Shown here piece by piece: positions 8,444 through 16,025 of a stretch of DNA of 37,210 bases. The DNA comes from Bacillus renqingensis (GTDB lineage: Bacteria; Bacillota; Bacilli; Bacillales; Cytobacillaceae), in NCBI RefSeq assembly GCF_016464375.1, contig NZ_JADDIU010000014.1, positions 1 through 37,210 on the forward strand, read 5' to 3'. Made by a program: the position numbers and the translations under genes. A model generated the notes under the pieces. It ran no database searches, was not told the origin of the DNA, and saw only the letters and a list, made by a program, of their open reading frames with translations. Position 1 is the stretch's first letter; every line of letters starts with the position of its first letter.

Positions 8444-9706
8444 TTGGACAAACAAAATAGCAGATATCGGTGGGTTGTATTTATCAGTGTGCTGTTTGCT
8501 TATTTTTTAATAGTAAGCCAAAGAACTGCACCTGGATTAATTTCCGATCAATTAATGAAAGATTTTAATATGACGGCTTCGACCATTGGTTTACTGACAA
8601 GTATTCAATTTTTGGCATATGCCGGTTTACAAATTCCAATTGGGATCTTATCTGATCGGTTTGGGCCAAATTTTTTCCTTATTATTGGAACATTGTTAAG
8701 CGGAGTCGGAACGTTCGTATATAGTATTGCTCCGAACGAACATATTCTTCTCGTTGCCCGGTTACTGGTAGGGATGGGAGATGCGACCATTTGGGTCAAT
8801 CTTGTGCTTATTTTAAGTATGTGGTTTAAATTGAAGGAATTTGTCGGCTTGCTCGGGATTGCCGGAATGTCCGGGAGCTTTGGTTTTTTACTCGCGACGG
8901 TTCCTTTCTCTAAATGGATTTCTTCCTTCGGCTGGCGGGCACCGTTTTTTACAACGGGAATCGTCCTAAGTCTTTGTGCCGTTTTGCTTTATTTTGTTCT
9001 TGTGAAAATTCCGCAGAAGAAAGCAGTTAGAGAATCGAAGGAAAAAGGGAAGACCTTAAAGCACGAAAATATCTTTGTGTTGTTGCGCCGAATTTTTTCC
9101 GATCGGCAGGCGTGGGCAACCTTCTTCTGTCATTTTGGGGCTGTGGGTACGTATGTTGGCTTCATTGGGTCTTGGGCGGTTCCATATGGGATGAATGTGT
9201 TTGGAATGTCACGTTCAGATTCAAGTCAGCTTATTATGCTTGGCCTGCTCGGGGCGATTATTGGCGCACCACTGACAAGCTGGATTTCGGGTAAATTCAA
9301 TTCTATCAAACGGCCCTATGTAACGGTCCATCTAATAATTTTTATTAGCTGGGCAACATTTTTGTTCTTCAGCGGAAAACCGCCGTTTTATTTACTTGTC
9401 ATTCTTTTCTTTCTCATTGGCTATGGCAATGGAGCGAGTGCGTTAACCTTTGCGGTCGTGCGTCAGTCCTTTCCGATGAAGGAGGTTGGTGTCGTCTCAG
9501 GGTTCGCCAATACCGGTGGTTTCCTTAGTGCCGTCCTGCTGCCGAGCTTGTTTGGCTATGTATTAGATCATTTTCATTCGGCCCCAAGTAATGTCGGCTA
9601 TCATTACGGATTTATTATACCTGTGGTATTTACCCTATTCGGTTTATTCGGCGGAATACTGATCAAGGAACAACGGCAAGAGCAAGAGGCAAAGCAAACG
9701 GCATAA
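8444..9706 (+). CDS. Major facilitator superfamily transporter
   Basis: Twelve-helix secondary transporter of 420 aa. The first transmembrane segment begins at about residue 9, so the TTG start at 8444, with GGGGTAGAG upstream, is needed to keep it intact. The MFS loop 2-3 motif is visible as GILSDRFGP near 67, and LLVARLLVGMGDATIWVN matches helix 4. The two halves are joined by a charged central loop (KIPQKKAVRESKEKGKTLKH, about 190-210). The RTAPGLISDQLMKDFNMT start resembles the broad nitrate/nitrite-oxalate type MFS group (COG2223-like), but the substrate cannot be inferred. It has its own promoter and terminator and is probably monocistronic. Confidence 0.88.
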   Translation: MDKQNSRYRWVVFISVLFAYFLIVSQRTAPGLISDQLMKDFNMTASTIGLLTSIQFLAYAGLQIPIGILSDRFGPNFFLIIGTLLSGVGTFVYSIAPNEHILLVARLLVGMGDATIWVNLVLILSMWFKLKEFVGLLGIAGMSGSFGFLLATVPFSKWISSFGWRAPFFTTGIVLSLCAVLLYFVLVKIPQKKAVRESKEKGKTLKHENIFVLLRRIFSDRQAWATFFCHFGAVGTYVGFIGSWAVPYGMNVFGMSRSDSSQLIMLGLLGAIIGAPLTSWISGKFNSIKRPYVTVHLIIFISWATFLFFSGKPPFYLLVILFFLIGYGNGASALTFAVVRQSFPMKEVGVVSGFANTGGFLSAVLLPSLFGYVLDHFHSAPSNVGYHYGFIIPVVFTLFGLFGGILIKEQRQEQEAKQTA

Positions 9707-9723
9707 GGTAAATTTGAAAAAAC

Positions 9724-9760
9724 AAGCCACCGGGAATTAATTCCCGGTGGCTTTAATTTT
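9724..9760 (+). terminator. Terminator of the MFS gene
   Basis: Perfect 15-bp palindrome arms AAGCCACCGGGAATT / AATTCCCGGTGGCTT (9724-9753) followed by TAATTTT. The folded loop would be the AATT centre. Confidence 0.85.
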
Positions 9761-9964
9761 AAGATAAGCAAGCATAAAATTTTTGACGTAAATATAACAA
9801 ATGTAACAGATTGATTAAATTTTGCCCGCTAAATTTGGGTGTTCATTAAAGAACGATAACAATTCAGTTATTGTGTATTAATTCGACAAAATTTCGGGAA
9901 ATAGAAATATATAATGCAATGTAAAAGAAGGGAATTAGCCCAAAAATAAATGGAGGGATCCTGA

Positions 9965-10135
9965 ATGAAAGATTTTCTTCAAGATGCTGTCCAGGAAAAA
10001 AGACAAATTTTGATGGAAAAGTTGATAAAATCGGGTGTATTTAAAATTAACGATAGGCATCTATACGAATGGAGTCTGTCTGAATTAGAAAATGCTTACC
10101 AAGAAATTAGTGATTTTGAGCTAGTCAATTCCTAA
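9965..10135 (+). CDS. fbpA: FbpA-family small protein, 56 aa
   Basis: Begins MKDFLQDAVQEKRQILMEKL, and its second half is HLYEWSLSELENAYQEI. The pattern AVxEKRxxLxxKLIxxGVxK followed by LYxxSLSELExxY is that of the Fur-regulated basic protein A family of Bacillus, which helps the iron-sparing response as a small accessory of the FsrA RNA. GGAGGGA sits 6 nt before the ATG, giving a strong ribosome site. A perfect TATAAT lies at 9910-9915. An imperfect inverted repeat CGATAAC-N6-GTTATTG (9854-9873) is the only iron-box-like sequence upstream and is a weak match to a Fur site. The protein here is only mildly basic. The gene stands alone and ends before the hairpin at 10148. Confidence 0.8.
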   Translation: MKDFLQDAVQEKRQILMEKLIKSGVFKINDRHLYEWSLSELENAYQEISDFELVNS

Positions 10136-10147
10136 TACTTAGAAAGA

Positions 10148-10172
10148 GAGGGTGGTGTCAGGCACCACCCTC
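10148..10172. repeat. Palindromic 13-mer copy / hairpin at the end of the hydrolase gene
   Basis: Stem GAGGGTGGTG / CACCACCCTC with loop TCAGG. It contains the 13-mer GGTGTCAGGCACC (10154-10166) that recurs at 30762, 31613 and 32396-32422. The stop codon of the minus-strand hydrolase (10158-10160) lies in the loop. There is no long U-tract, so its terminator activity is uncertain. Confidence 0.65.
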
Positions 10173-11081
10173 AAAAATGGTTTCCCCTAATAACATCACC
10201 TTTAATTGTTTCGCTGGCAGCTTATGCTTTTCCCAAGCTTGATATAAGCGTTCTAACGCTTCAGGCCCGGTGTCGTCGGCCAAACGAAAAGTGCCGTAGT
10301 GCATCGGAACAAAATGTTTTGCCCCTAACTCGAGGAACGCTTTGACACTATCCTCCGGGGAGATATGAGCAGGTGCCATAAACCATTCCGGCTCATAGGC
10401 TCCGATAGGCATAAATACTGTATCAATCGTAAATCGCTCGGCTATTTGTTTAAAGCCAGAAAAGTAGCCGGTATCGCCGACAAAATAATAGGTGGTGCCT
10501 GGCGATTGAAAAATAAACCCGCCCCAATGGGATGTATTGATATCGGTAAGCGTCCTTCGCGTCCAATGCTGGGCTGGGACAAAATGAATCGTGATTCCTT
10601 GGTGTTCGATGCTGTCCCACCAGTTCATCTCCGTTACATTTTGATATCCTTTTCGTGTTAAAAGCCGCTTTAATCCGGCAGGAACGTAATAGTGCGGATT
10701 TCCTTTTAATTTTTTCAGCGTCGGAAAATCTAAATGGTCGTAGTGTCCATGGGAGATAACGACCACATCGATTTCCGGCATATCTTCGAGAGCAATTCCC
10801 GGTTTCGTCGACCGTTTCTCAAACCCCATCCGATTGGCCCACACCGGGTCGGTAAGGATATTCAGTCCATTCATTTGGATGAAAAAGGTAGAATGGCCAA
10901 TCCATGTATAGGTGGTCAGACTTCTATTACCATGAAGCTGTTGTACTTTTTTAACCGGAGACTGCTCAATTTGTTTGGACAAATCTTTTATCTTCTTTCG
11001 TCTTTCTTTGCTCCAGCGCAGCATATCTTTCATGGACTTGTTGCTTCTAACCGCATCTAAATTTTCATATCTTTTTCGCAT
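10158..11081 (-). CDS. Metallo-beta-lactamase-fold hydrolase (UlaG / NAPE-PLD-like)
   Basis: Metal-dependent hydrolase of 307 aa. Metal ligands visible in order: HGHYDHLD at 111-118, His172 in PAQHW, Asp203 in FVGDTGYF and His261 in VPMHYG, with a further His239 in APAHIS. TYTWIGHSTFFIQMNGLNILTDP at the start of the fold and FMPIGAYEPEWF are typical of the group containing N-acylphosphatidylethanolamine phospholipase D and UlaG-like lactonases. ATG 11079-11081 is preceded by AGGTG; the longer frame to 11165 lacks a site. The first 50 residues are a basic helical extension. No signal peptide is evident, so the enzyme is probably cytoplasmic. The substrate is unknown; a phosphodiester or lactone is inferred from family only. 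Confidence 0.88.
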   Translation of the reverse strand: MRKRYENLDAVRSNKSMKDMLRWSKERRKKIKDLSKQIEQSPVKKVQQLHGNRSLTTYTWIGHSTFFIQMNGLNILTDPVWANRMGFEKRSTKPGIALEDMPEIDVVVISHGHYDHLDFPTLKKLKGNPHYYVPAGLKRLLTRKGYQNVTEMNWWDSIEHQGITIHFVPAQHWTRRTLTDINTSHWGGFIFQSPGTTYYFVGDTGYFSGFKQIAERFTIDTVFMPIGAYEPEWFMAPAHISPEDSVKAFLELGAKHFVPMHYGTFRLADDTGPEALERLYQAWEKHKLPAKQLKVMLLGETIFEGGA

Positions 11082-11207
11082 TTTTTCACCTGAATTGTAG
11101 AGATTATCTTGATTATACCAACATCTGGGGGCGATCGGCAAAAATGAGAGAGTCCATATGGACATTCACCCATTTCAAAGAGTAAGCTTATCATACGGAG
11201 GTGAAAG

Positions 11208-11822
11208 ATGGTGCAGCCATTGTTCATCAATTTATCTGGTAAAAAAGTAGTCATTGCCGGAGGCGGGAAGGTCGCCGCCAGGAAGGCTCGGTCTATAGGG
11301 GCGGAACAAGTGGAACTCACTTTCATTGCTCCCAGCTTTTACGAGGAGGTAGTCAAGTTATCCGAAGAATACGGCTATACACTTATCCATCGAGAAGCAA
11401 AACTGGAAGATTTTAATAACGCATTTTTGGTCATCCTGGCAACAAACAACCGCAAACAAAATAAGACATGGGCCAAGCAGCTTTCACCGCACCGGTTAGT
11501 TTGTGTGGTGGATGAGGCGGGGGAAGGGAATGTAATCTTTCCGGCAGCCGTTCAGCGGGGACAGCTGCAAATTGCCATAACTACAAATGGTGCGAGCCCG
11601 AAGCTGGCACGCAGTCTAAAACATGACTTAGAATCATGGTTTGATGTGTCCTGGGAGCCGTATCTTGAGTTCTTGTCACAATGCCGGCAAAAGATAAAAA
11701 ATTTAAACATCCCATTTGAAGAAAAGAACAAATTGTTGGAAGCGATTTTAGATGATGGTTACCGAATTAATAAGCAAGCTCAAAGGGAATTTTTAGCCCG
11801 GTTAGAAAATGGCAGCTATTGA
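11208..11822 (+). CDS. sirC: Precorrin-2 dehydrogenase (siroheme synthesis)
   Basis: Oxidises precorrin-2 to sirohydrochlorin with NAD+, the middle step to siroheme, the cofactor of sulfite reductase. 204 aa, a stand-alone enzyme. The N-terminal Rossmann fold shows LSGKKVVIAGGGKVAARKA, with glycines 18-20. The middle has VILATNNRKQNK and VDEAGEGNVIFPAAVQRGQLQIAITTNGASPKLAR, which are family signatures; a helical dimerisation domain ends the protein. ATG is preceded by ACGGAGGTGAAAG, an excellent ribosome site. In B. subtilis this gene (ylnF) is last in the cysH operon. Here it sits ahead of the S-box-like leader as a separate unit, while sumT and sirB stay in the usual place. Confidence 0.93.
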   Translation: MVQPLFINLSGKKVVIAGGGKVAARKARSIGAEQVELTFIAPSFYEEVVKLSEEYGYTLIHREAKLEDFNNAFLVILATNNRKQNKTWAKQLSPHRLVCVVDEAGEGNVIFPAAVQRGQLQIAITTNGASPKLARSLKHDLESWFDVSWEPYLEFLSQCRQKIKNLNIPFEEKNKLLEAILDDGYRINKQAQREFLARLENGSY

Positions 11823-11901
11823 TTTGAGCGTTTGAAATTACCTTCGGCTTAAGTCAAGGGACCCCAATCATAAATTTTTTAAAAATTTTTCAATTTTCTA
11901 A

Positions 11902-11930
11902 TTGAAGAAAACCTATGGGTATGGTAGGAT
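11902..11930 (+). promoter_or_regulatory. Promoter of the S-box-like leader / yezD
   Basis: TTGAAG (11902-11907), 17-bp spacer, TAGGAT (11925-11930). The predicted start near 11937 is just upstream of the S-box-like leader. Confidence 0.6.
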
Positions 11931-11950
11931 TAATTTCATCGAATATCCAT

Positions 11951-12027
11951 TTCTTATCAGAGCCGCTTAGGGACTTGCCGATGAAGTCCAGCAAACTAAA
12001 CTCATTTTGGGTGCCAGGCTGATTCCT
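11951..12027 (+). promoter_or_regulatory. S-box-like (SAM-I type) riboswitch leader, possibly degenerate
   Basis: The 5' half follows the SAM-I consensus closely: CTTATCAGAG, then TAGGGACTTGCC, GATGAAGTCC and AGCAAAC, which are the kink-turn and P2/P3 landmarks. GGGTGCCA follows at 12009-12016. ATCAG (11956-11960) can pair with CTGAT (12019-12023) as a short closing stem. The P4 hairpin and the usual 3' strand of P1 are not recognisable, so the aptamer is divergent, trimmed or decayed. A terminator hairpin follows directly. cysH is among the S-box genes of B. subtilis, which fits the location in front of yezD and cysH. Confidence 0.6.
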
Positions 12028-12030
12028 ATA

Positions 12031-12054
12031 TTTCCAAAGTGGAAAGGTTTTTTT
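12031..12054 (+). terminator. Leader terminator after the S-box-like element
   Basis: Stem TTTCCA / TGGAAA (12031-12036, 12040-12045) with loop AAG, then GG and seven T (12048-12054). It could be the expression platform of the riboswitch. The stem is short, so it may need help from upstream CC pairing with GG. Confidence 0.55.
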
Positions 12055-12074
12055 ACGAAAAGGGGGCGAATCCA

Positions 12075-12230
12075 CTGAAAATAGAAGATAAGGATGAACT
12101 ATTAGCACATCTTGAAAAAATGCTGGAATCTTTAAAATTTGGATCCATCACCCTTGTAGTCCAAGATGGCAGGATTATCCAAATTGAAAAAAATGAAAAG
12201 GTTCGTCTTCAATCGAATAAAAATCGCTGA
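12075..12230 (+). CDS. yezD: YezD-family (DUF2292) small protein
   Basis: About 51 aa from this start. The family core is clear: KMLESLKFGSITLVVQDGRIIQIEKNEKVRL, a small helix followed by beta strands. Biochemical function is unknown. The start is unusual. A GTG at 12039 would lie inside the leader terminator hairpin and has no ribosome site. CTG at 12075-12077 instead has AAAAGGGGG with 8-nt spacing and gives MKIEDKDELLAHLEK, the expected family N-terminus, so I infer a CTG start. The gene lies between the S-box-like leader and cysH and is followed by a strong terminator-like hairpin, so it may be expressed mostly as a short separate transcript. Its location suggests a link to sulfur assimilation. 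Confidence 0.8.
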   Translation: MKIEDKDELLAHLEKMLESLKFGSITLVVQDGRIIQIEKNEKVRLQSNKNR

Positions 12231-12244
12231 CTAGACAAACTAGA

Positions 12245-12287
12245 GGCGGTCTCCATATTAACCAATATGGCAGACCGCCCTTTTTTT
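12245..12287 (+). terminator. Terminator between yezD and cysH
   Basis: Long stem GGCGGTCTCCATATT / AATATGG-C-AGACCGCC (12245-12259, 12264-12279) with one bulged C and loop AACC, then C and seven T (12281-12287). Only about 45 bp then remain before the cysH ATG. Confidence 0.85.
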
Positions 12288-12331
12288 GTTGAAAAAGGGG
12301 CTGCCGGAAAAAATGAAGGAGGTTTACCGTA

Positions 12332-13048
12332 ATGACAAAACCAGTAACGTATGAAAATTGGACTCAACATTCAAATACCTTCGATCACAGGGATGAGACC
12401 AAAGGGGCAAAGACTGTTTTAGAGTGGGCGTACCATTCTTACCCGGAAGATGAGATAGTGTATGCTTCCAGCTTTGGGGCAGAGGCTATTGTATTAATTG
12501 ATCTCATTCACCAGGTAAAGCCGGATGCCCATATCGTTTTTCTTGATACGGGGTTACACTTCTTGGAAACCTATGAAGTGATTGATAGGATGGAATCCCG
12601 GTTTCCAAGCCTTAGGATCGAGCGGAAGCAGCCAGAGATAAGTCTAGAAGAACAAGCGGCACAATTTGGATCAGCCTTATGGAAAAGAGATCCGAACAAA
12701 TGCTGCGAACTTCGAAAGGTGATTCCTTTAAGGGAAACATTGACGACAAAACAGGCATGGATATCCGGCCTTCGCCGCGAACAATCGCTGACAAGGGCGA
12801 ACATGGAATTTATCAATAAAGATGAAAAATTTAAGAATATCAAGATTTGTCCGTTAATTCACTGGTCATGGGAAGACGTTTGGTCCTATATTCGGATAAA
12901 AGACCTCCCATACAACCGATTGCATGACCAACAGTATCCAAGCATCGGTTGTTTCCCTTGCACACAGCCTGTTGTTGCCGCTGGTGATTCACGTGCAGGA
13001 CGGTGGGCAGGAAGCGGCAAGACGGAGTGTGGTTTACACACCCGCTAA
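12332..13048 (+). CDS. cysH: Phosphoadenylyl/adenylyl-sulfate reductase
   Basis: Reduces activated sulfate (APS and/or PAPS) to sulfite using thioredoxin. 238 aa. The PP-loop-like nucleotide site is YASSFGAEAIVLIDLI near 44-59. Cluster cysteines are CC at 124-125 and CxxC at 207 and 210 (SIGCFPCTQPV), so it should carry a [4Fe-4S] centre as APS-reducing enzymes do. The catalytic Cys233 is in the C-terminal ECGLH. The B. subtilis homologue is known to accept both APS and PAPS. GAAGGAGG precedes the ATG. No convincing promoter is visible in the 45 bp after the upstream terminator, so read-through or a weak hidden promoter must drive it. cysP follows after 12 bp. Confidence 0.95.
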   Translation: MTKPVTYENWTQHSNTFDHRDETKGAKTVLEWAYHSYPEDEIVYASSFGAEAIVLIDLIHQVKPDAHIVFLDTGLHFLETYEVIDRMESRFPSLRIERKQPEISLEEQAAQFGSALWKRDPNKCCELRKVIPLRETLTTKQAWISGLRREQSLTRANMEFINKDEKFKNIKICPLIHWSWEDVWSYIRIKDLPYNRLHDQQYPSIGCFPCTQPVVAAGDSRAGRWAGSGKTECGLHTR

Positions 13049-13060
13049 GGAGGACAGACA

Positions 13061-14113
13061 ATGCTTTTGATAATGGCTATGATCATCGGTTTATTTTTTG
13101 CAATGAATATTGGCGGAAGTGGTGCAGCTGCATCAATGGGAATCGCCTACGGCTCCGGCGTTGTCAAAAAAGGTCTTGCATTAATGCTTTGCAGTATCGC
13201 TGTATTTCTAGGAGCCTGGCTTGGCGGCGGTGAGGTAGTAAAGACTATCGGGAGCGGCATCGTGCCATCCAGCACCTTTACCGTCCCACTTGCCTTGATT
13301 GTATTAGCTTCCGCCGCCTTGTCGTTATTTTTGGCCAATATCTTCGGTATCCCGCTTTCCACTAGTGAAGTAGCAGTCGGGGCGGTAGTCGGAGCGGGAA
13401 TCGTTTACCAGTCTGTATATGCGGAGAACCTTCTGTGGATTATGTTATTCTGGCTGCTGACACCTTTTGCGGCATTTTTGATCGCTATTGCTGGTTCCTA
13501 TTTTTTAAAAAGCAAATGGGTGCAAAGGCTGGTGTCGGTGCGGAAGGCTGTTCCATTCCTATCGTTGCTGGTGGTCTTTATGGGGCTGTTTGAGGCCTTC
13601 TCTGCCGGGATGAATAATGTAGCGAACGCTGTAGGACCGCTTGTCGGGGCAGGGATTCTTACGAAAGAAAATGGCATTCTCTGGGGGGGACTTTTCGTCG
13701 CCATTGGCGTCTTGCTGCTGGGGCGGCGCGCCATTGAGACCAATGGTAAAAAAATTACTACCCTTAAGCTTGAAGAAGGCAGCATCATTTCCGGAACAGG
13801 TGCAAGTATTGTTACGATTGCCTCCATGTTCGGGATTCCTGTACCGCTGACACAAATCACGACATCGTCGATTATCGGTATCGGCTTTGCCAAATACGGG
13901 AAGTCCGTATTGAAAAAAGATATTGTCGTTCAGCTGTTAACAGTATGGCTTGTCTCACCAGTGCTGTCGATGGTGCTGTCTTACACCCTGATTCAGTTGA
14001 TCATTGAACATAATTTTTATCCAATTATTGCTATGGCGGGTGTACTAATTTCCGTATTTGGCGTGCTGTCATTAATGAAGCGACCAAAGCAGCCCAAGGA
14101 AGAGCTTTTTTGA
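13061..14113 (+). CDS. cysP: Sulfate permease, PiT family
   Basis: Proton-coupled sulfate importer of the inorganic-phosphate-transporter superfamily. 350 aa with about ten transmembrane helices. It shows the internal duplication typical of PiT proteins: FFAMNIGGSGAAASMGIAYG near the N-terminus and FEAFSAGMNNVANAVGPLVGAG near residues 176-198, each followed by ASMFGIP- or NIFGIPLSTSE-like loops. The ATG is preceded by TAAGGAGG. The gene is flanked by cysH and sat, exactly as in B. subtilis, and this neighbourhood decides sulfate rather than phosphate as substrate. About 120 bp separate it from sat; no terminator was found there. Confidence 0.93.
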   Translation: MLLIMAMIIGLFFAMNIGGSGAAASMGIAYGSGVVKKGLALMLCSIAVFLGAWLGGGEVVKTIGSGIVPSSTFTVPLALIVLASAALSLFLANIFGIPLSTSEVAVGAVVGAGIVYQSVYAENLLWIMLFWLLTPFAAFLIAIAGSYFLKSKWVQRLVSVRKAVPFLSLLVVFMGLFEAFSAGMNNVANAVGPLVGAGILTKENGILWGGLFVAIGVLLLGRRAIETNGKKITTLKLEEGSIISGTGASIVTIASMFGIPVPLTQITTSSIIGIGFAKYGKSVLKKDIVVQLLTVWLVSPVLSMVLSYTLIQLIIEHNFYPIIAMAGVLISVFGVLSLMKRPKQPKEELF

Positions 14114-14236
14114 AAAAATGCGGGGATAGTAGCTTGGGATTTTAATTCAGATAGTTAAAAATCCACAAATAAATGATTTGGACCACAGAAATAGCCTTTG
14201 TCATTCTAGTAAACTAAAAGAAAGGTTTGATTCTTC

Positions 14237-15394
14237 ATGTCAAATTTACCAAAACCCCATGGGGGGAAACTAATCCAAGCGTTTCAACCAGACTTAGATA
14301 GTACCAATATTGAAAAAGAACTGGAAATTGATGCAATTGCCCTAAGTGACCTTGAGCTAATAGGTGTTGGTGTATTCAGTCCGCTTACCGGTTTTCTCGG
14401 CAAAGCAGATTATGAATCGGTTGTCGACAAGATGAGGCTTACGGACAATACTATTTGGTCCATACCGGTAACGCTGCCGGTTTCCTATGAAAAAGCCGCC
14501 GCCTTAACGGAAGGGGAAGAAGTCAAACTTGTATATAATAAAGAAGTATACGGTGTGATCAAGGTTTCCGAATGGTATGAGCCTGATTTAAAAAAAGAAG
14601 CACTGCAAGTCTATAAAACTCAGGAACTTGCTCATCCGGGAGTGAAACGGCTGTTTGAACGAGGTCCGGTTTATGTAGCGGGGGATATCACACTCGTCAA
14701 AAAACCGGAAAAAGGGGTATTCAGCGATGTGTGGTTCGAACCAAAGGAAACGCGGGCACTGTTTGAGGAAAAGGGCTGGAAAACGGTCGTCGGTTTTCAA
14801 ACCCGTAATCCGATCCACAGAGCGCATGAATACATTCAAAAGGCGGCCCTTGAAACGGTTGATGGTCTGTTTGTTAACCCGCTTGTTGGGGAGACAAAGT
14901 CTGACGATATTCCAGCTGATGTCCGTCTAAAAAGCTATCGGGTTTTACTAGAAAACTACTATCCTGCTAACCGTGTACAGCTTGGAGTGCACCCCGCAGC
15001 GATGCGTTATGCCGGACCAAGGGAAGCTATTTTTCATGCAATTGCCCGTAAAAACTATGGCTGCACCCACTTTATTGTCGGCCGTGACCATGCAGGTGTA
15101 GGCAATTACTATGGTACCTATGATGCACAACTTATTTTCAGTGAATTTTCGGAGCAGGAACTCGGCATCAAGCCATTGTTCTTTGAACATAGCTTTTATT
15201 GCACAAAATGTGAAGGGATGGCTTCCGATAAGACTTGCCCGCACGCTAAAGAAGACCGGGTTATTCTTTCCGGAACAAAGGTAAGAGAAATGCTGCGTTC
15301 AGGTGTCCTGCCGCCATCCACTTTCAGTCGAAAAGAAGTTGTAGAAGTGTTGATTGAAGGGTTGAAAGAGCACGCAGTGGTGCAAGGGGGATAA
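14237..15394 (+). CDS. sat: Sulfate adenylyltransferase (ATP sulfurylase)
   Basis: Couples ATP and sulfate to make APS and pyrophosphate. 385 aa, the stand-alone monofunctional type. QTRNP at 188-192 with HRAHEYIQ is the ATP/sulfate site, and GRDHAG at 282-287 the second signature. [17 protein letters not shown] (Cys 322, 325 and following) is a cysteine cluster common in this bacterial type and probably structural. The ribosome site is modest (GAAAGG about 11 nt before the ATG). It ends 4 nt before cysC, so the two activation enzymes are translated together. Confidence 0.95.
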   Translation: MSNLPKPHGGKLIQAFQPDLDSTNIEKELEIDAIALSDLELIGVGVFSPLTGFLGKADYESVVDKMRLTDNTIWSIPVTLPVSYEKAAALTEGEEVKLVYNKEVYGVIKVSEWYEPDLKKEALQVYKTQELAHPGVKRLFERGPVYVAGDITLVKKPEKGVFSDVWFEPKETRALFEEKGWKTVVGFQTRNPIHRAHEYIQKAALETVDGLFVNPLVGETKSDDIPADVRLKSYRVLLENYYPANRVQLGVHPAAMRYAGPREAIFHAIARKNYGCTHFIVGRDHAGVGNYYGTYDAQLIFSEFSEQELGIKPLFFEHSFYCTKCEGMASDKTCPHAKEDRVILSGTKVREMLRSGVLPPSTFSRKEVVEVLIEGLKEHAVVQGG

Positions 15395-15398
15395 AACA

Positions 15399-15998
15399 AT
15401 GGGGAGAGCAACAAATATAACATGGCATGATACTGCCATTACAAAACATGATCGTCATCTGCAAAATGGACATGGAAGCTGTGTCCTATGGTTTACCGGC
15501 CTCTCAGGATCCGGAAAATCCACAATTGCTAACGCGGTTTCCGCAGCATTATATCGGATGGGAATCAACGAATATGTCCTTGATGGGGATAATGTCCGCC
15601 ACGGACTTAATCGCGATCTTGGTTTTTCTGAAGCTGACCGTAAGGAAAATATAAGAAGGATTGGCGAGGTGGCCAAACTGTTTGTCGATAGTGGTACAGT
15701 TGTGACAACCGCCTTCATTTCACCTTTCCGTTCTGACCGTGACCAGGTTCGAACATTTTTTGAGGAAGGGGACTTTATCGAAGTGTTCGTGGATTGTCCG
15801 ATTGAAGAATGTGAACGCCGTGACCCGAAGCAGCTTTATGAGAAAGCGCGTCGTGGTGAAATAAAGGATTTTACCGGGATTGATTCCCCATACGAGGCAC
15901 CGGAAGATCCAGAAATTACGATCCGCTCCGACCTGTTAACCGTGGAAAAAGCAGTTGGGGAAATTGTTGCTTATCTTCAAGCTAAGAACATTATTTAG
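15399..15998 (+). CDS. cysC: Adenylyl-sulfate kinase
   Basis: Phosphorylates APS at the 3' position to give PAPS. 199 aa. The P-loop GLSGSGKST is at 34-42, DGDNVRHGLNRDLGFS at 62-77 binds APS, and Ser108 of FISPFRSDRDQVR is the family active-site serine. Placed 4 nt after sat with its own GGGGG site. Because CysH here has the cluster cysteines of an APS reductase, CysC may be dispensable for reduction and serve PAPS supply or APS detoxification; that is inference. Confidence 0.95.
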   Translation: MGRATNITWHDTAITKHDRHLQNGHGSCVLWFTGLSGSGKSTIANAVSAALYRMGINEYVLDGDNVRHGLNRDLGFSEADRKENIRRIGEVAKLFVDSGTVVTTAFISPFRSDRDQVRTFFEEGDFIEVFVDCPIEECERRDPKQLYEKARRGEIKDFTGIDSPYEAPEDPEITIRSDLLTVEKAVGEIVAYLQAKNII

Positions 15999-16025
15999 TT
16001 TTTATAGAGAAAGGAAGATGCGGTG

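Noticed and set aside
8260..8451. Minus-strand open frame of 63 codons in the bceR-MFS spacer
   Set aside because: No ribosome site, no family resemblance, and it overlaps the MFS promoter and start.
9854..9873. Fur box upstream of the FbpA-family gene
   Set aside because: An imperfect inverted repeat with a 6-nt spacer and few matches to the 19-bp iron box; kept only as a weak candidate in the text.
12039..12230. GTG start for yezD giving 63 aa
   Set aside because: The GTG lies inside the leader terminator hairpin and has no ribosome site; the 12 extra residues do not fit the family.
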